NCBI GenBank assembly: GCA_035548175.1
Contig: DASZTO010000073.1
Span: 1-64,000 of the forward strand
Length of the DNA: 64,000 nt
Direction: 5' to 3'
Source of the DNA: CALCHA01 sp035548175
GTDB lineage: Bacteria > Planctomycetota > Phycisphaerae > WQYP01
The notes under the pieces are model-generated. The model worked only from the letters and a program-made list of their open reading frames with translations, made no database searches and had not been told where the DNA came from. This document shows positions 42,128 through 50,627 of this stretch, piece after piece (the stretch's first letter is position 1; every line of letters begins with the position of its first letter). Both the position numbers and the translations under genes were made by a program.

Positions 42128-42248
42128 AGCGCACTGGTCATGGGTGATTTGCAGTTGAGCCGGTGGCTGCCGCGCAGTGGAGCTTTCCGGCGGCGCCGCG
42201 GCGACGATCGACCGCCGATCACCGACACTCCTTCCCACCGAGGTTCAC

Positions 42249-43595
42249 ATGTTTCAACGGATTTTGATCGCCAATCGCGGAGAAATCGCCCTGCGGATCA
42301 TCCGCGCGTGCAAAGAACTGGGCGTCGAGACCGTCATCGTTTATTCGGAGGCCGACAGGAACGCCGCGTATCTGCAGCTTGCCGACCAGGCGATCTGCAT
42401 TGGCCCGGGTCCGGCGGCGGAGTCTTATCTGAACATTCCGCGGATTATTTCGGCGGCGGAAATCGCCGACGTGCAGGCCATCCATCCGGGCTTCGGGTTT
42501 CTCTCTGAGAACGCACATTTCGCGGAGGTGTGCCGGAGCTGCAAGATCGAGTTCATCGGTCCGAGCGTGGAATCGATGCAGATGCTGGGGTCGAAGCTGG
42601 CGTCGAAGGAGCTTGCCAAGAAGTGCCATGTGCCTTTGACGCCGGGCTCCAATGGCGCGATTTCGGAGGAGGAAGAAGCGGTTGAAGTGGCGCAGCGCAT
42701 CGGCTATCCGGTGATCATCAAGGCCAGCGCCGGCGGCGGGGGACGCGGGATGCGGGTGGCGCACAACGACATTTCGCTGCGCTCGAGCATCAAGGCCGCG
42801 CAGTCCGAAGCGGAGGCGGCCTTCAAGGACGGCACCGTCTTTATTGAAAAGTATCACGAAGAGCCCCGGCATGTGGAAGTGCAGATTCTGGGGGATAAGC
42901 ATGGGCACGTCGTACATTTGTGGGAGCGCGACTGCACGCTTCAACGCCGGCACCAGAAGCTCGTCGAGGAATCCCCGTGCCCGGTGATCGACCAGAAAAC
43001 GCGCGAAGAACTATGCAGCGCGGCGGTGCGCCTGGCCAGGGAGGCCGGTTATTATTCCGCCTGCACGTGCGAATTCATCATGGACAAGAATCGGAAGTTC
43101 TACTTCCTGGAAGTGAACACGCGCATCCAGGTGGAGCATCCGGTGACGGAACTGGTGACCGGGGTGGACCTGATCAAGTGGCAGCTCCGCATCGCGGCGG
43201 GCGAGAAGCTCACGCTGCAGCAGAAGGACATTCCGCAGAACGGCTGCGCCATCGAGTGCCGGATCAACGCCGAGGACCCGGAGCGCAATTTCGCGCCTTC
43301 GCCGGGAACGCTGGAGGAATTCATTCCGCCGGGCGGGCCGCACGTGCGGCTGGAGACGCACGCGTTCCAGGGCTACCGCGTGCCGCCGAACTACGATTCG
43401 ATGATCGCCAAGCTGCTGGTGCACGGGGCGACGCGCGAGGAAGCGATCACGACGATGCGTAGGGCGCTGGACGAATTCCGCGTCGGGCCGATCAAAACCA
43501 CGATCCCGCTGCACAAGCAGATCATGGCGAACCAGAACTTCCGCAACGCAACCGTCGACACCGGGTGGATCGAGCGGACTTACCGCAAAGGATAA
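42249..43595 (+). CDS. accC: biotin carboxylase subunit of acetyl-CoA carboxylase
   Basis: AccC carboxylates biotin on AccB with bicarbonate and ATP. The 448-residue length is standard. It has FQRILIANRGEIALRIIRAC, HPGFGFLSENAHFAEVC, the ATP-grasp glycine loop KASAGGGGRGMRVAHN, KYHEEPRHVEVQILGDKHG, RDCTLQRRHQKLVEESP, FLEVNTRIQVEHPVTELVTG and ECRINAEDP. All active-site residues I know of are present. ATG 42249 has GAGG upstream. accA and accD are not in the window. Confidence 0.97.
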   Translation: MFQRILIANRGEIALRIIRACKELGVETVIVYSEADRNAAYLQLADQAICIGPGPAAESYLNIPRIISAAEIADVQAIHPGFGFLSENAHFAEVCRSCKIEFIGPSVESMQMLGSKLASKELAKKCHVPLTPGSNGAISEEEEAVEVAQRIGYPVIIKASAGGGGRGMRVAHNDISLRSSIKAAQSEAEAAFKDGTVFIEKYHEEPRHVEVQILGDKHGHVVHLWERDCTLQRRHQKLVEESPCPVIDQKTREELCSAAVRLAREAGYYSACTCEFIMDKNRKFYFLEVNTRIQVEHPVTELVTGVDLIKWQLRIAAGEKLTLQQKDIPQNGCAIECRINAEDPERNFAPSPGTLEEFIPPGGPHVRLETHAFQGYRVPPNYDSMIAKLLVHGATREEAITTMRRALDEFRVGPIKTTIPLHKQIMANQNFRNATVDTGWIERTYRKG

Positions 43596-43653
43596 AAGGG
43601 GGCGTTTTTCGCGGCGGCTCCGCAACCTGAGGCCGCCCATGTTTCCGCCCGCC

Positions 43654-43682
43654 TTGCTCGGGCGCCGCCCATCCCGTACAAT
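43654..43682 (+). promoter_or_regulatory. promoter upstream of rpsO
   Basis: TTGCTC (43654-43659), a 17-base spacer and TACAAT (43677-43682). The rpsO start is 85 bases after the -10 box, leaving a leader of about 80 bases in which ribosomal protein autocontrol could act. Confidence 0.45.
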
Positions 43683-43767
43683 TCCCGATTCAAATTGCCA
43701 GTAGGCCCCGCGCCGGCTGCTTGTTGCGGCTGGCGGAAGCCTGTACCAATTTCGAGGTTCCCCCTCC

Positions 43768-44034
43768 ATGATCGCTGTTGAGAAGAAAAAGACCGTCATC
43801 GAATCGAATCGCACGCACGAGAAGGATACCGGTTCGCCGGAGGTGCAGATCGCGATTCTCACCGAACGGATCAACGAACTCACCGACCACCTCAAGACGC
43901 ATAAGAAGGATTTCTCCAGCCGGCGCGGCCTGCTGAAGATGGTGGGCAAGCGCAACAGTCTGCTGAAATACCTGACGCAGACCGATCGCGAGCGCTACCA
44001 GAAGATCATCACCAAGCTCGGACTGCGCAAGTGA
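43768..44034 (+). CDS. rpsO: 30S ribosomal protein S15
   Basis: The 88-residue protein has the full S15 fold, with NRTHEKDTGSPEVQIAILTE, RINELTDHLKTHKKDFSSRR and GLLKMVGKRNSLLKYL. S15 binds 16S rRNA in the platform. It precedes pnp, the ancient rpsO-pnp order. ATG 43768 is preceded by GAGG further upstream. Length is as usual. Confidence 0.97.
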   Translation: MIAVEKKKTVIESNRTHEKDTGSPEVQIAILTERINELTDHLKTHKKDFSSRRGLLKMVGKRNSLLKYLTQTDRERYQKIITKLGLRK

Positions 44035-44055
44035 TGCGAGAAGCAGGGGGCGAGC

Positions 44056-44088
44056 ACCAGGAAGGGCGCGACGCCGGAACTTCCTGGT
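44056..44088 (+). terminator. hairpin between rpsO and pnp
   Basis: ACCAGGAAG (44056-44064) and CTTCCTGGT (44080-44088) are perfect arms, with an inner GGCG/CGCC pairing in the loop. A T-rich stretch begins about 12 bases later. It is either the rpsO terminator or the RNA processing site used in pnp autocontrol in other bacteria. Confidence 0.55.
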
Positions 44089-44171
44089 TCTGAATTCCGA
44101 TTTTTCATTCTTTTTTCAGGCGGCAAAATAACGTATCGGCAGGCAAAGATATTTAGAAAGGCAAGGTCTCT

Positions 44172-46379
44172 ATGGCAGTCGTCACCATCTCCCGCAACAT
44201 CGGCGGCAAAGAACTCAAGATTGAAACCGGTCTGCTGGCCAAGCAGGCCGACGGCGCAGTCACCGTCACGTACGGCGAAACCGTCATCCTGGCGACGGTG
44301 GTCTCTTCCGACCCGCGCCCGGGCACGGATTTTTTCCCGCTCACCGTGGATTACCGCGAAAAAACCTCCGCGGCCGGCAAGTTTCCCGGCGGCTTCATCA
44401 AGCGTGAAGGCCGTCCCACCACCAAGGAAACGCTCACCGCCCGCATGATAGACCGGCCGATCCGGCCGCTGTTTCCCTTCGGCTATTTTGACGAGGTGCT
44501 CATCCAGGTCCTCGTGCTCTCCGCCGACGGCCAGAACGACCCGGACATCCTCTCGATGATCGGCGCCTCGGCCGCCCTGTCGATTTCGTCGGTTCCGTTC
44601 GAAGGCCCGATCGGCGCGGTCCGGGTGGCGCGCGTCGATGGCCAGTTCAAGGTGATGCCGATGGTTTCGGATCTGGACATGTCGGATCTGGACCTGCTGC
44701 TGTCGGGCACCGATGAAGCGGTGAACATGATTGAAGTGGGCGCGCGGGAGCTGCCCGAGGACGTGGTGCTCGAAGCGATCAAGACCGGCCACGGCGTGAT
44801 CCGCGAGATCACGGGGATGATCCGGGAGCTGCAGCAGAAGGTCGGCAAGGAAAAGTTCGGCAAGCTGAACAAGCCGTCCGACGATTTGGTGAACCGGATT
44901 CAGAGCAAGTATGGCCAGGAGCTGTTGGCCGCCAAGAACACCGTCAAGAAGCACGAGCGCCAGGACGCCGTGCGGGCGGTCAAGGAGAAGATCAAGGCGG
45001 AGTTTCTGCCGATCGATCCGGCGACCCAGAAACCGCTCAACGATCCGTTCCATGTCGCGCTGGCGGTTTCCGTTATTGAGGAAAAGCTGATCCGTGAAAT
45101 GATTCTGACGGCCAAGCGTCCCGACGGCCGCGACACCAAGACGATTCGCCCGCTCATGAGCCAGGTCAGCCTGCTGCCCCGCACCCACGGCTCGGCGCTG
45201 TTCCAGCGCGGCGAAACCCAGGTGCTGACCACCTGCACGCTGGGCACCGGCGAGGACGAGCAGATCGTCGATGGCCTGGGCGATGAGTACGCCAAGAAGT
45301 TCATGCTCCACTATAACTTCCCGCCGTTTTCGACGGGCGAGGTGAAGCGCATCATGGGACCCGGGCGGCGCGAGATCGGGCACGGGGCGCTGGCGGAGCG
45401 GTCGCTGGAAGCGGTGCTGCCGACGCCGGACGTTTTCCCGTACGTGGTGCGGCTGGTGTGCGATGTGATGGAATCGAACGGCAGCTCGTCGATGGCGTCC
45501 GTGTGCTCGGGCACCCTGGCGCTGCTCGATGCGGGCGTTCCCATCCTTCGCCCCGTCGCCGGCATTTCGATCGGCCTGGTGAAGGAAGGCGACCGCGAGG
45601 AACTGCTGACGGACATCATCGGCGAGGAAGATCACTACGGCGACATGGACTTCAAGGTCTCGGGCACGACCGAAGGCATCACGGGCATCCAACTCGACCT
45701 GAAGATTCGCGGGCTTTCGTTCGACATCATCGAGCGCACGTTCGCACGGGCAAAAGATGCGCGTCTGTTCATCCTTGGCGAGATGGCCAAGACCATCTCC
45801 ACCCATCGGGACCAGATTTCTCCCTACGCTCCCCGACTTCTCACGATGCGCATCAATCCGGAAAAGATCGGCAAGATCATCGGGCCCGGCGGCAAGACGA
45901 TCAAGGCGATCGTCGAGCGCACGGGCGCGAAGATCGACATCGAGGACGACGGCACGGTGTTCATCGCCGCCATGGGCATGGAAGCCGCCGAGAAGGCCCG
46001 CGAGGAGATCGAGCGGCTTTCGGAAGAGGTGAAGGTCGGCAAGATTTACACCGGCAAAGTCACCAGCATCAAGGACTTCGGCGCGTTCATCGAGGTGATT
46101 CCCGGCCAGGACGGCCTGTGCCACATTTCGGAGCTTTCCGACCGCTTCCTCAAGACGGTCGGCGAAGAGGTGAAGTTGGGCCAGACGGTGCGCGTGAAGG
46201 TGATTGCGATCGACGATCAGGGCCGGATCAAGTTGTCGCGCAAGCAGGCCATGCGGGAAGAGAATCCGCAGCCGCCGCGGCCCGCGCAGCCGGGCGGCCA
46301 GGGCGGACCTCCGGCGGGCGGCCAGGGCCAATCTCCGGCCCCGCAGCCGATGCAGCCCGCTCCGGCCGGTCAGGCGTGA
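44172..46379 (+). CDS. pnp: polyribonucleotide nucleotidyltransferase
   Basis: PNPase degrades RNA 3' to 5' with phosphate. The 735-residue protein has two RNase PH-like cores (first with GETVILATVVSSDPRPGTDF and PLTVDYREKTSAAGKFPGGF; second with LMSQVSLLPRTHGSALFQRG and GPGRREIGHGALAERSLE), a helical linker, then KH (INPEKIGKIIGPGGKTIKAI) and S1 domains (GKIYTGKVTSIKDFGAFIEV). The tail of about 45 residues is Gly/Pro/Gln-rich. Gene order after rpsO is conserved across bacteria. Confidence 0.97.
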   Translation: MAVVTISRNIGGKELKIETGLLAKQADGAVTVTYGETVILATVVSSDPRPGTDFFPLTVDYREKTSAAGKFPGGFIKREGRPTTKETLTARMIDRPIRPLFPFGYFDEVLIQVLVLSADGQNDPDILSMIGASAALSISSVPFEGPIGAVRVARVDGQFKVMPMVSDLDMSDLDLLLSGTDEAVNMIEVGARELPEDVVLEAIKTGHGVIREITGMIRELQQKVGKEKFGKLNKPSDDLVNRIQSKYGQELLAAKNTVKKHERQDAVRAVKEKIKAEFLPIDPATQKPLNDPFHVALAVSVIEEKLIREMILTAKRPDGRDTKTIRPLMSQVSLLPRTHGSALFQRGETQVLTTCTLGTGEDEQIVDGLGDEYAKKFMLHYNFPPFSTGEVKRIMGPGRREIGHGALAERSLEAVLPTPDVFPYVVRLVCDVMESNGSSSMASVCSGTLALLDAGVPILRPVAGISIGLVKEGDREELLTDIIGEEDHYGDMDFKVSGTTEGITGIQLDLKIRGLSFDIIERTFARAKDARLFILGEMAKTISTHRDQISPYAPRLLTMRINPEKIGKIIGPGGKTIKAIVERTGAKIDIEDDGTVFIAAMGMEAAEKAREEIERLSEEVKVGKIYTGKVTSIKDFGAFIEVIPGQDGLCHISELSDRFLKTVGEEVKLGQTVRVKVIAIDDQGRIKLSRKQAMREENPQPPRPAQPGGQGGPPAGGQGQSPAPQPMQPAPAGQA

Positions 46380-46407
46380 AACACCCTAAAAGGGCCGCTG
46401 AAATCCC

Positions 46408-46437
46408 TTGACCGTTCGGTTTATACTTGGATAAGAT
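46408..46437 (+). promoter_or_regulatory. promoter of the cold-shock gene leader
   Basis: TTGACC (46408-46413), an 18-base spacer and TAAGAT (46432-46437). Transcription would start at about 46444, inside the following hairpin. The cold-shock start codon is about 250 bases downstream, so the mRNA has a long leader. Confidence 0.45.
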
Positions 46438-46440
46438 ACC

Positions 46441-46480
46441 CCGCCGTGAAAGTCCGCTTTCGCGGCGGTTTTTTTCTTTT
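46441..46480 (+). terminator. strong hairpin terminator after pnp
   Basis: CCGCCGTGAAAG (46441-46452) pairs with CTTTCGCGGCGG (46457-46468) over 12 bp with one G-T wobble and a 4-base loop, followed by TTTTTTTCTTTT. It ends the rpsO-pnp transcript. Confidence 0.85.
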
Positions 46481-46487
46481 GGAGAAG

Positions 46488-46512
46488 GAGGATCGCGCTT
46501 CGCGCGGTCCTC
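46488..46512 (+). promoter_or_regulatory. second hairpin in the cold-shock leader
   Basis: GAGGATCGCGC (46488-46498) and GCGCGGTCCTC (46502-46512) pair over 11 bp with one G-T wobble around a 3-base loop. It lies 8 bases after the terminator T-run, in the long leader of the cold-shock gene, and may help thermoregulate it. Confidence 0.45.
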
Positions 46513-46690
46513 ATCGCAGGCGAGATCCCTTTTGTGCTTGCCGCCGGGTTTGCAGTGCGGCGGTTTTGTTCTCTCGCTTTGCTCCCACGGACCATCGTTC
46601 TGTGTGTGTGCCAGACATGTGTGGCGGTCCGACCAACGGCTTCCGGGTAGCTCTATTGCCCGCGCGTGTGGTCCTCGCCGAGGTGTCTGT

Positions 46691-46918
46691 ATGCCGGTTG
46701 GCATCGTCAAGTGGTTCGATTGCAAAAAAGGGTTTGGCTTCATCATGGACGCCGCCGGGGCCGATGTGTTCGTCCATTTTTCGGTCATCGAAGGCGACGG
46801 ATTTCGCCGCCTGCGCGACGGTGAGCAGGTCGAATATGAAATCACCAACGGGCCCAAGGGACTGCTCGCCTCACGCGTCCGCCGGCTCGAACCCGATCCC
46901 CCCGGCCCGCCGGCCTGA
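46691..46918 (+). CDS. cold-shock domain protein
   Basis: The 75-residue protein has the Csp fold with RNP1 KKGFGFIMD and RNP2 VFVHFSVI. It begins MPVGIVKWFDCKKGFGFIMD. The 15 residues after the domain are Pro-rich. Csp proteins bind single-stranded RNA and melt secondary structure. It has a leader of about 250 bases with two hairpins, typical of genes controlled by leader folding. The frame is open further upstream, but those codons are unlike the family. Confidence 0.9.
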   Translation: MPVGIVKWFDCKKGFGFIMDAAGADVFVHFSVIEGDGFRRLRDGEQVEYEITNGPKGLLASRVRRLEPDPPGPPA

Positions 46919-47054
46919 TCGACCGGGCAATCGGGGAACCCTGGACGGGGCGCTCTGGTCGGTTTGCCCGCTTTGGGTCGGCTGACGAGTTCGAATTTGC
47001 GTATCAAGCGGGTGCCCGGCCGTAGCCGATAACGGTGGAAACGGGAGGCCCGCC

Positions 47055-47276
47055 ATGAGCGCGCAGCACACAACATCCGGCAAGATTTACGACCCGGTCT
47101 TTCTGTTCATGCTCGTGGCGGTGTTCCTGGCCTTGGCCAGCAGCTTTGCGCTGCGGGCGGTGGTCTCGGGCGTCGGACCAAAGGCGGCGCGCGCGGCATC
47201 GGTGACCGACGGCCAATCGCGCGACAGCGGCGCCGCCGACCAGCTTCAGGACAGCCCCGACGATAACCAGCCCTGA
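47055..47276 (+). CDS. small single-pass membrane protein
   Basis: The 73-residue protein starts MSAQHTTSGKIYDPVFLFML and has one hydrophobic segment (FLFMLVAVFLALASSFALRA). The rest is polar and Gly/Asp/Ser-rich. ATG 47055 has GGGAGG upstream. No family recognised. Confidence 0.6.
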   Translation: MSAQHTTSGKIYDPVFLFMLVAVFLALASSFALRAVVSGVGPKAARAASVTDGQSRDSGAADQLQDSPDDNQP

Positions 47277-47647
47277 GCGCGGGAGCGGCGGCTGGCGGAT
47301 GGGATCAGCGCGTGGGGCGGGAAGGATGCCAAGACACCAATGCATGACAGCGCGACGTGAAAGATCGCGCCGGTGACCGTCGCCCGGGGGCTTCTTCGCG
47401 CGCGGCGCGTCTGGAAAATGAACTGGCCCTCCCCTAAACTTGTCCCGTCATCAGCCCCCCACCAACACCGGCTCGCCCCAACCGGGTCACGAGCCTTCGG
47501 GAGTCGCACATGTCGCCCCCCCCCGCTTCGGACGGTACCGGTGATTCCATTGCCGGGTCGTTCTCCCTTCCGCAGTTTTCCGCCTCCCCACGTCCTATTC
47601 CCCCCCCCGCCTCCCCCCTCTCCCACGCTGATTCGCCATTCTCCGGC
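47277..47647. other. region upstream of purF
   Basis: No independent gene seen. The purF frame is open back to ATG 47510 (GGGAG 7 bases upstream), but codons there have mixed wobble bases and encode a Pro/Ser-rich leader unlike the protein body; I treat it as probable untranslated DNA. It holds several poly-C tracts (47451-47459, 47516-47523, 47598-47606). Confidence 0.4.
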
Positions 47648-49099
47648 ATGCCCATCGAGGTGCTCTCCGATCTGACCGGCGAAAAGAAGGAAAAGTGCGG
47701 CATCTTCGGCATCGCCGGCCCGACGGACGCCGTGGAGCGCTGCTATTACGGCCTTTACGCGCTGCAGCATCGCGGCCAGGAATCGGCGGGCATCGCGGCG
47801 TCGGACGGCTCCGTGATCAATGCGCACTCCGGCCTGGGGCTCGTCGCGGATGTATTCCGGAAAGATGCGCTGCGCGAACTCGACGGATCGCTGGCCATCG
47901 GTCACGTGCGCTATTCCACCGCCGGCTCCAACCGCAAGTGCAACGCCCAGCCGATCCTCGAGGAATACATCGGCGGCCAGGTGGCGGTGGCGCACAACGG
48001 CAACCTCGTCAACGCGGCGCGCATCAAGGCCGAGTACCAGAAGTTCGGCCACATCTTCTATTCCACCTCCGATACCGAAGTCGTCCTGCACATGCTCGCC
48101 AAGCCGACGCACCAGGAGAAGTCTGATCCGCTCGCCCACGTGCTGCGGCATCTGCAGGGGGCTTTTTCGTTTTTGTTCCTTTTCAAGGACCGCATCGAGG
48201 CGTGCCGGGATCCGTGGGGATTTCGGCCGCTGGTGATCGGGCAGACGCGCGACGGATTCTATTGTTTCGCATCCGAAACCTGCGCGCTCACGAGCATCCA
48301 GGCGACCTATATCCGGGAAGTCGAGCCGGGGGAAATCGTCACGGTGGATCACACCGGCACGCAGATGACCAGCCGCTATTTCACCGAGTCATTTCCGCAG
48401 CGGCCGTCGCACTGCGCCTTCGAGCACGTCTATTTCGCCAGCCCTTCGAGCACGCTGTTCGGGGATGTGGTGATGAACGTGCGACAGCGCATGGGCCGGC
48501 AACTGGCGATCGAAGCGCCGGTGGACGCGGACATCGTGATGCCGATCCCCGATTCGGGCCGATCCGCGGCGCTGGGATACGCCAAGCAGTCGGGCATTGC
48601 GTTTGAGGAAGGCATCGTGCCCAACCGCTACGTGGGCCGCAGTTTCATTCAGCCCAGCCAGCACATGCGCGATCTGGCGGTGCAGATGAAATTGATCGTG
48701 ATCCCGGAAATCGTGCGCGGCAAGCGCATCGTGGTGGTGGAGGATTCGATCGTTCGAGGCACCACGACGCGCGGGAAGATGCTCGCCCTGCGCCGTGCCG
48801 GCGCCAGCGAAATCCACATGCGCGTGAGCTGCCCGCCCATCCGCCATCCCTGTTTCTTCGGCATTGATTTCCCCACCCCCACCGAGCTGATCGCCAACGG
48901 CCGAACCGTGGAGCAGATTCGCGATTTCATCGAAGTGGATTCGCTGGCCTACCTGTCGCTCGAAGGCATGCTCGCCAGCATGGGCAAGCCGCCCGAAAAT
49001 TACTGCACCGCCTGCTGGTCCGGACAGTATCCGATCCCGGTCGATCACCAGCTCAGCAAGTTCGGGCTGGAGCGGCACCAGATGAAGATGTTCGACTGA
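47648..49099 (+). CDS. purF: amidophosphoribosyltransferase (Fe-S type)
   Basis: PurF starts purine synthesis by transferring ammonia from glutamine to PRPP. The protein is an N-terminal nucleophile hydrolase whose nucleophile is Cys17 in EKCGIFGIAGP, so the 16-residue prosegment must be cut off, as in the Bacillus type. It has LYALQHRGQESAGIA, GHVRYSTAGS, the PRPP motif VVVEDSIVRGTTTRGKM, and cysteines near EACRDP, VSCPPIRHPC and NYCTACW that fit the [4Fe-4S] cluster. ATG 47648 gives a normal-length prosegment; 47510 would add 46 residues. Confidence 0.9.
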   Translation: MPIEVLSDLTGEKKEKCGIFGIAGPTDAVERCYYGLYALQHRGQESAGIAASDGSVINAHSGLGLVADVFRKDALRELDGSLAIGHVRYSTAGSNRKCNAQPILEEYIGGQVAVAHNGNLVNAARIKAEYQKFGHIFYSTSDTEVVLHMLAKPTHQEKSDPLAHVLRHLQGAFSFLFLFKDRIEACRDPWGFRPLVIGQTRDGFYCFASETCALTSIQATYIREVEPGEIVTVDHTGTQMTSRYFTESFPQRPSHCAFEHVYFASPSSTLFGDVVMNVRQRMGRQLAIEAPVDADIVMPIPDSGRSAALGYAKQSGIAFEEGIVPNRYVGRSFIQPSQHMRDLAVQMKLIVIPEIVRGKRIVVVEDSIVRGTTTRGKMLALRRAGASEIHMRVSCPPIRHPCFFGIDFPTPTELIANGRTVEQIRDFIEVDSLAYLSLEGMLASMGKPPENYCTACWSGQYPIPVDHQLSKFGLERHQMKMFD

Positions 49100-49292
49100 T
49101 ACCCGCGAAACCCCGCCCCGACGCCGCGCAACGCCGCCTTCTCGCTGCGAGTTGCTCCCTTTTCTTCGCTCCCGCTCCCCGTCCGCGCCGCGCCCTCTTC
49201 GTTGTGCCCTCTTCGCCGCGCTCATGGCGTCGAGTATCATTTCTCCGGGGCGCTTCGGCTCCTGTTTTCGGTTTACGGGCACCTTCCGCAGC

Positions 49293-49934
49293 ATGTATCG
49301 CCACATCCCCAACCTCATCACGATCGCCCGGCTGGTGCTGACGGTCGTCTTTTTCGCCGTGCTCAACGTCAACGAGCGCGACACCTTCACGCGGCAGATG
49401 TGGACCGGCTTCGGGGTGTTTCTCGTGGCCGTGGGCACCGATTTTCTGGACGGCTATCTGGCGCGGGCGTGGAAAGTCGAATCCGCCTTCGGCCGCGTCG
49501 TCGATCCGTTCGTCGACAAAATTCTTATTTGCGGGGCGTTCATTTTCTTCTCGTCCAACCACTTCATCAGCGTCGCCGCCAAAGACCTTTTTCCCGACAT
49601 CGAGGCCCATGGGCGGGCCGGCGAATCGCTGGGGACCGTCACCGGGGTCCTGCCCTGGATGGCCGTCGTGCTGATCGGCCGTGAGTTTCTCATCACCTCG
49701 ATCCGCGGCCTCGCCGAATCGCGCGGCATCGACTTCCGCGCGGACTGGGCCGGTAAAATCAAAATGTTCACGCAAAGCTTCGCCGTCGGAGCGGTCATGG
49801 TGGACCTGGCGCTGCTTCAGAAAGTCGCGTGGGTGCATCTGGTCAGGGACATTTTCATCTGGGTGACCATCGTGGTGACGGTGCTCTCCGCGACGACTTA
49901 CATTGTGCGGGCGCGCAAGATGCTCATGGAGTAG
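49293..49934 (+). CDS. pgsA: CDP-diacylglycerol--glycerol-3-phosphate phosphatidyltransferase family
   Basis: PgsA makes phosphatidylglycerophosphate in the inner membrane. The 213-residue protein has four to five hydrophobic segments and the CDP-alcohol phosphotransferase motif DGYLARAWKVESAFGRVV then DPFVD (D-G-x2-A-R-x8-G-x3-D-x3-D, all acidic residues present). The start at 49293 is chosen because MYRHIPNLITIARLVLT is the normal N-terminus. It is directly followed by pgpA, which dephosphorylates the product. Confidence 0.9.
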   Translation: MYRHIPNLITIARLVLTVVFFAVLNVNERDTFTRQMWTGFGVFLVAVGTDFLDGYLARAWKVESAFGRVVDPFVDKILICGAFIFFSSNHFISVAAKDLFPDIEAHGRAGESLGTVTGVLPWMAVVLIGREFLITSIRGLAESRGIDFRADWAGKIKMFTQSFAVGAVMVDLALLQKVAWVHLVRDIFIWVTIVVTVLSATTYIVRARKMLME

Positions 49935-49938
49935 CTCG

Positions 49939-50499
49939 TTGGGCCACAAATCGAACCAGGAACTGGCCCAGCGGGTGGCGTCGCTGGAAACTCCGCCGCA
50001 ACGCTGGCCGCGGTGGATCGTCTCCGGCGGAGGCCCGGGATTTCTGCGGCCGGCGCCCGGATCGTGGGGCACCGCGGCTCCCGCGGCGGTGATGTGGATC
50101 CTGATGGCCAACGGCGCCCGCCAGGCGACGTGGACCGCCGTGCTGCTGGCGATCGGCGCGGTGGCTTCCCTCCTGCTGGTCATCTACGGCAAATGGGCCG
50201 CGGCGTACTACCGTGAACCCGATCCGGGCACCGTGGTGCTGGACGAATATGCGGGCTTTGCCGTCACCGCGCTGGTCGTTCCCGTGCCCCCCTGGTGCGC
50301 CGCGCATGGCGCCCCGGGAGCGTTCGCGTATGTCGCCGGCCTGTACATCCTCTTTCGCGCGACCGACACCCTCAAGCTGCCTCCGGCCAATTGGCTCGAA
50401 CGCCTTCCCTGGGGTTGGGGCGTCCTGTGCGACGATCTGGCAGCCGGGGTCCAGGCGAACCTGATTGCGCAGGCGGTGGTGCGGCTGCTGTTGCGCTAG
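49939..50499 (+). CDS. pgpA: phosphatidylglycerophosphatase A
   Basis: PgpA removes the terminal phosphate of phosphatidylglycerophosphate to give phosphatidylglycerol. The 186-residue membrane protein has the motifs SGGGPGFLRPAPGSWGTA, VLDEYAGFAVTAL and LCDDLAAGVQANL. The start is TTG 49939, 5 bases after the stop of pgsA, with GGAG at 49928-49931; there is no ATG near. Pairing with pgsA shows the two steps of anionic phospholipid synthesis together. Confidence 0.9.
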   Translation: MGHKSNQELAQRVASLETPPQRWPRWIVSGGGPGFLRPAPGSWGTAAPAAVMWILMANGARQATWTAVLLAIGAVASLLLVIYGKWAAAYYREPDPGTVVLDEYAGFAVTALVVPVPPWCAAHGAPGAFAYVAGLYILFRATDTLKLPPANWLERLPWGWGVLCDDLAAGVQANLIAQAVVRLLLR

Positions 50500-50627
50500 G
50501 AATCGCCGCGGGCCCGCATTCATTCAGGCTTCATCTGCAAAAAGCATGAAGCGCCGCCCGCCGGACCGATAGACCCTCTTTCCGCTTTCGAGTACCTTCC
50601 CGCGTTTCGTTTTCGGGAGTTCCCCGC

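Noticed and set aside
46427..46690. N-terminal extension of the cold-shock protein
   Set aside because: The frame is open, but it runs over the terminator hairpin and gives a Cys/Ser/Arg-rich peptide not seen in cold-shock proteins.
39000..50000. dif site near the composition switch
   Set aside because: I looked for a 28-base XerCD-type sequence with a TTATGTTAA-like arm and found no convincing match by eye.
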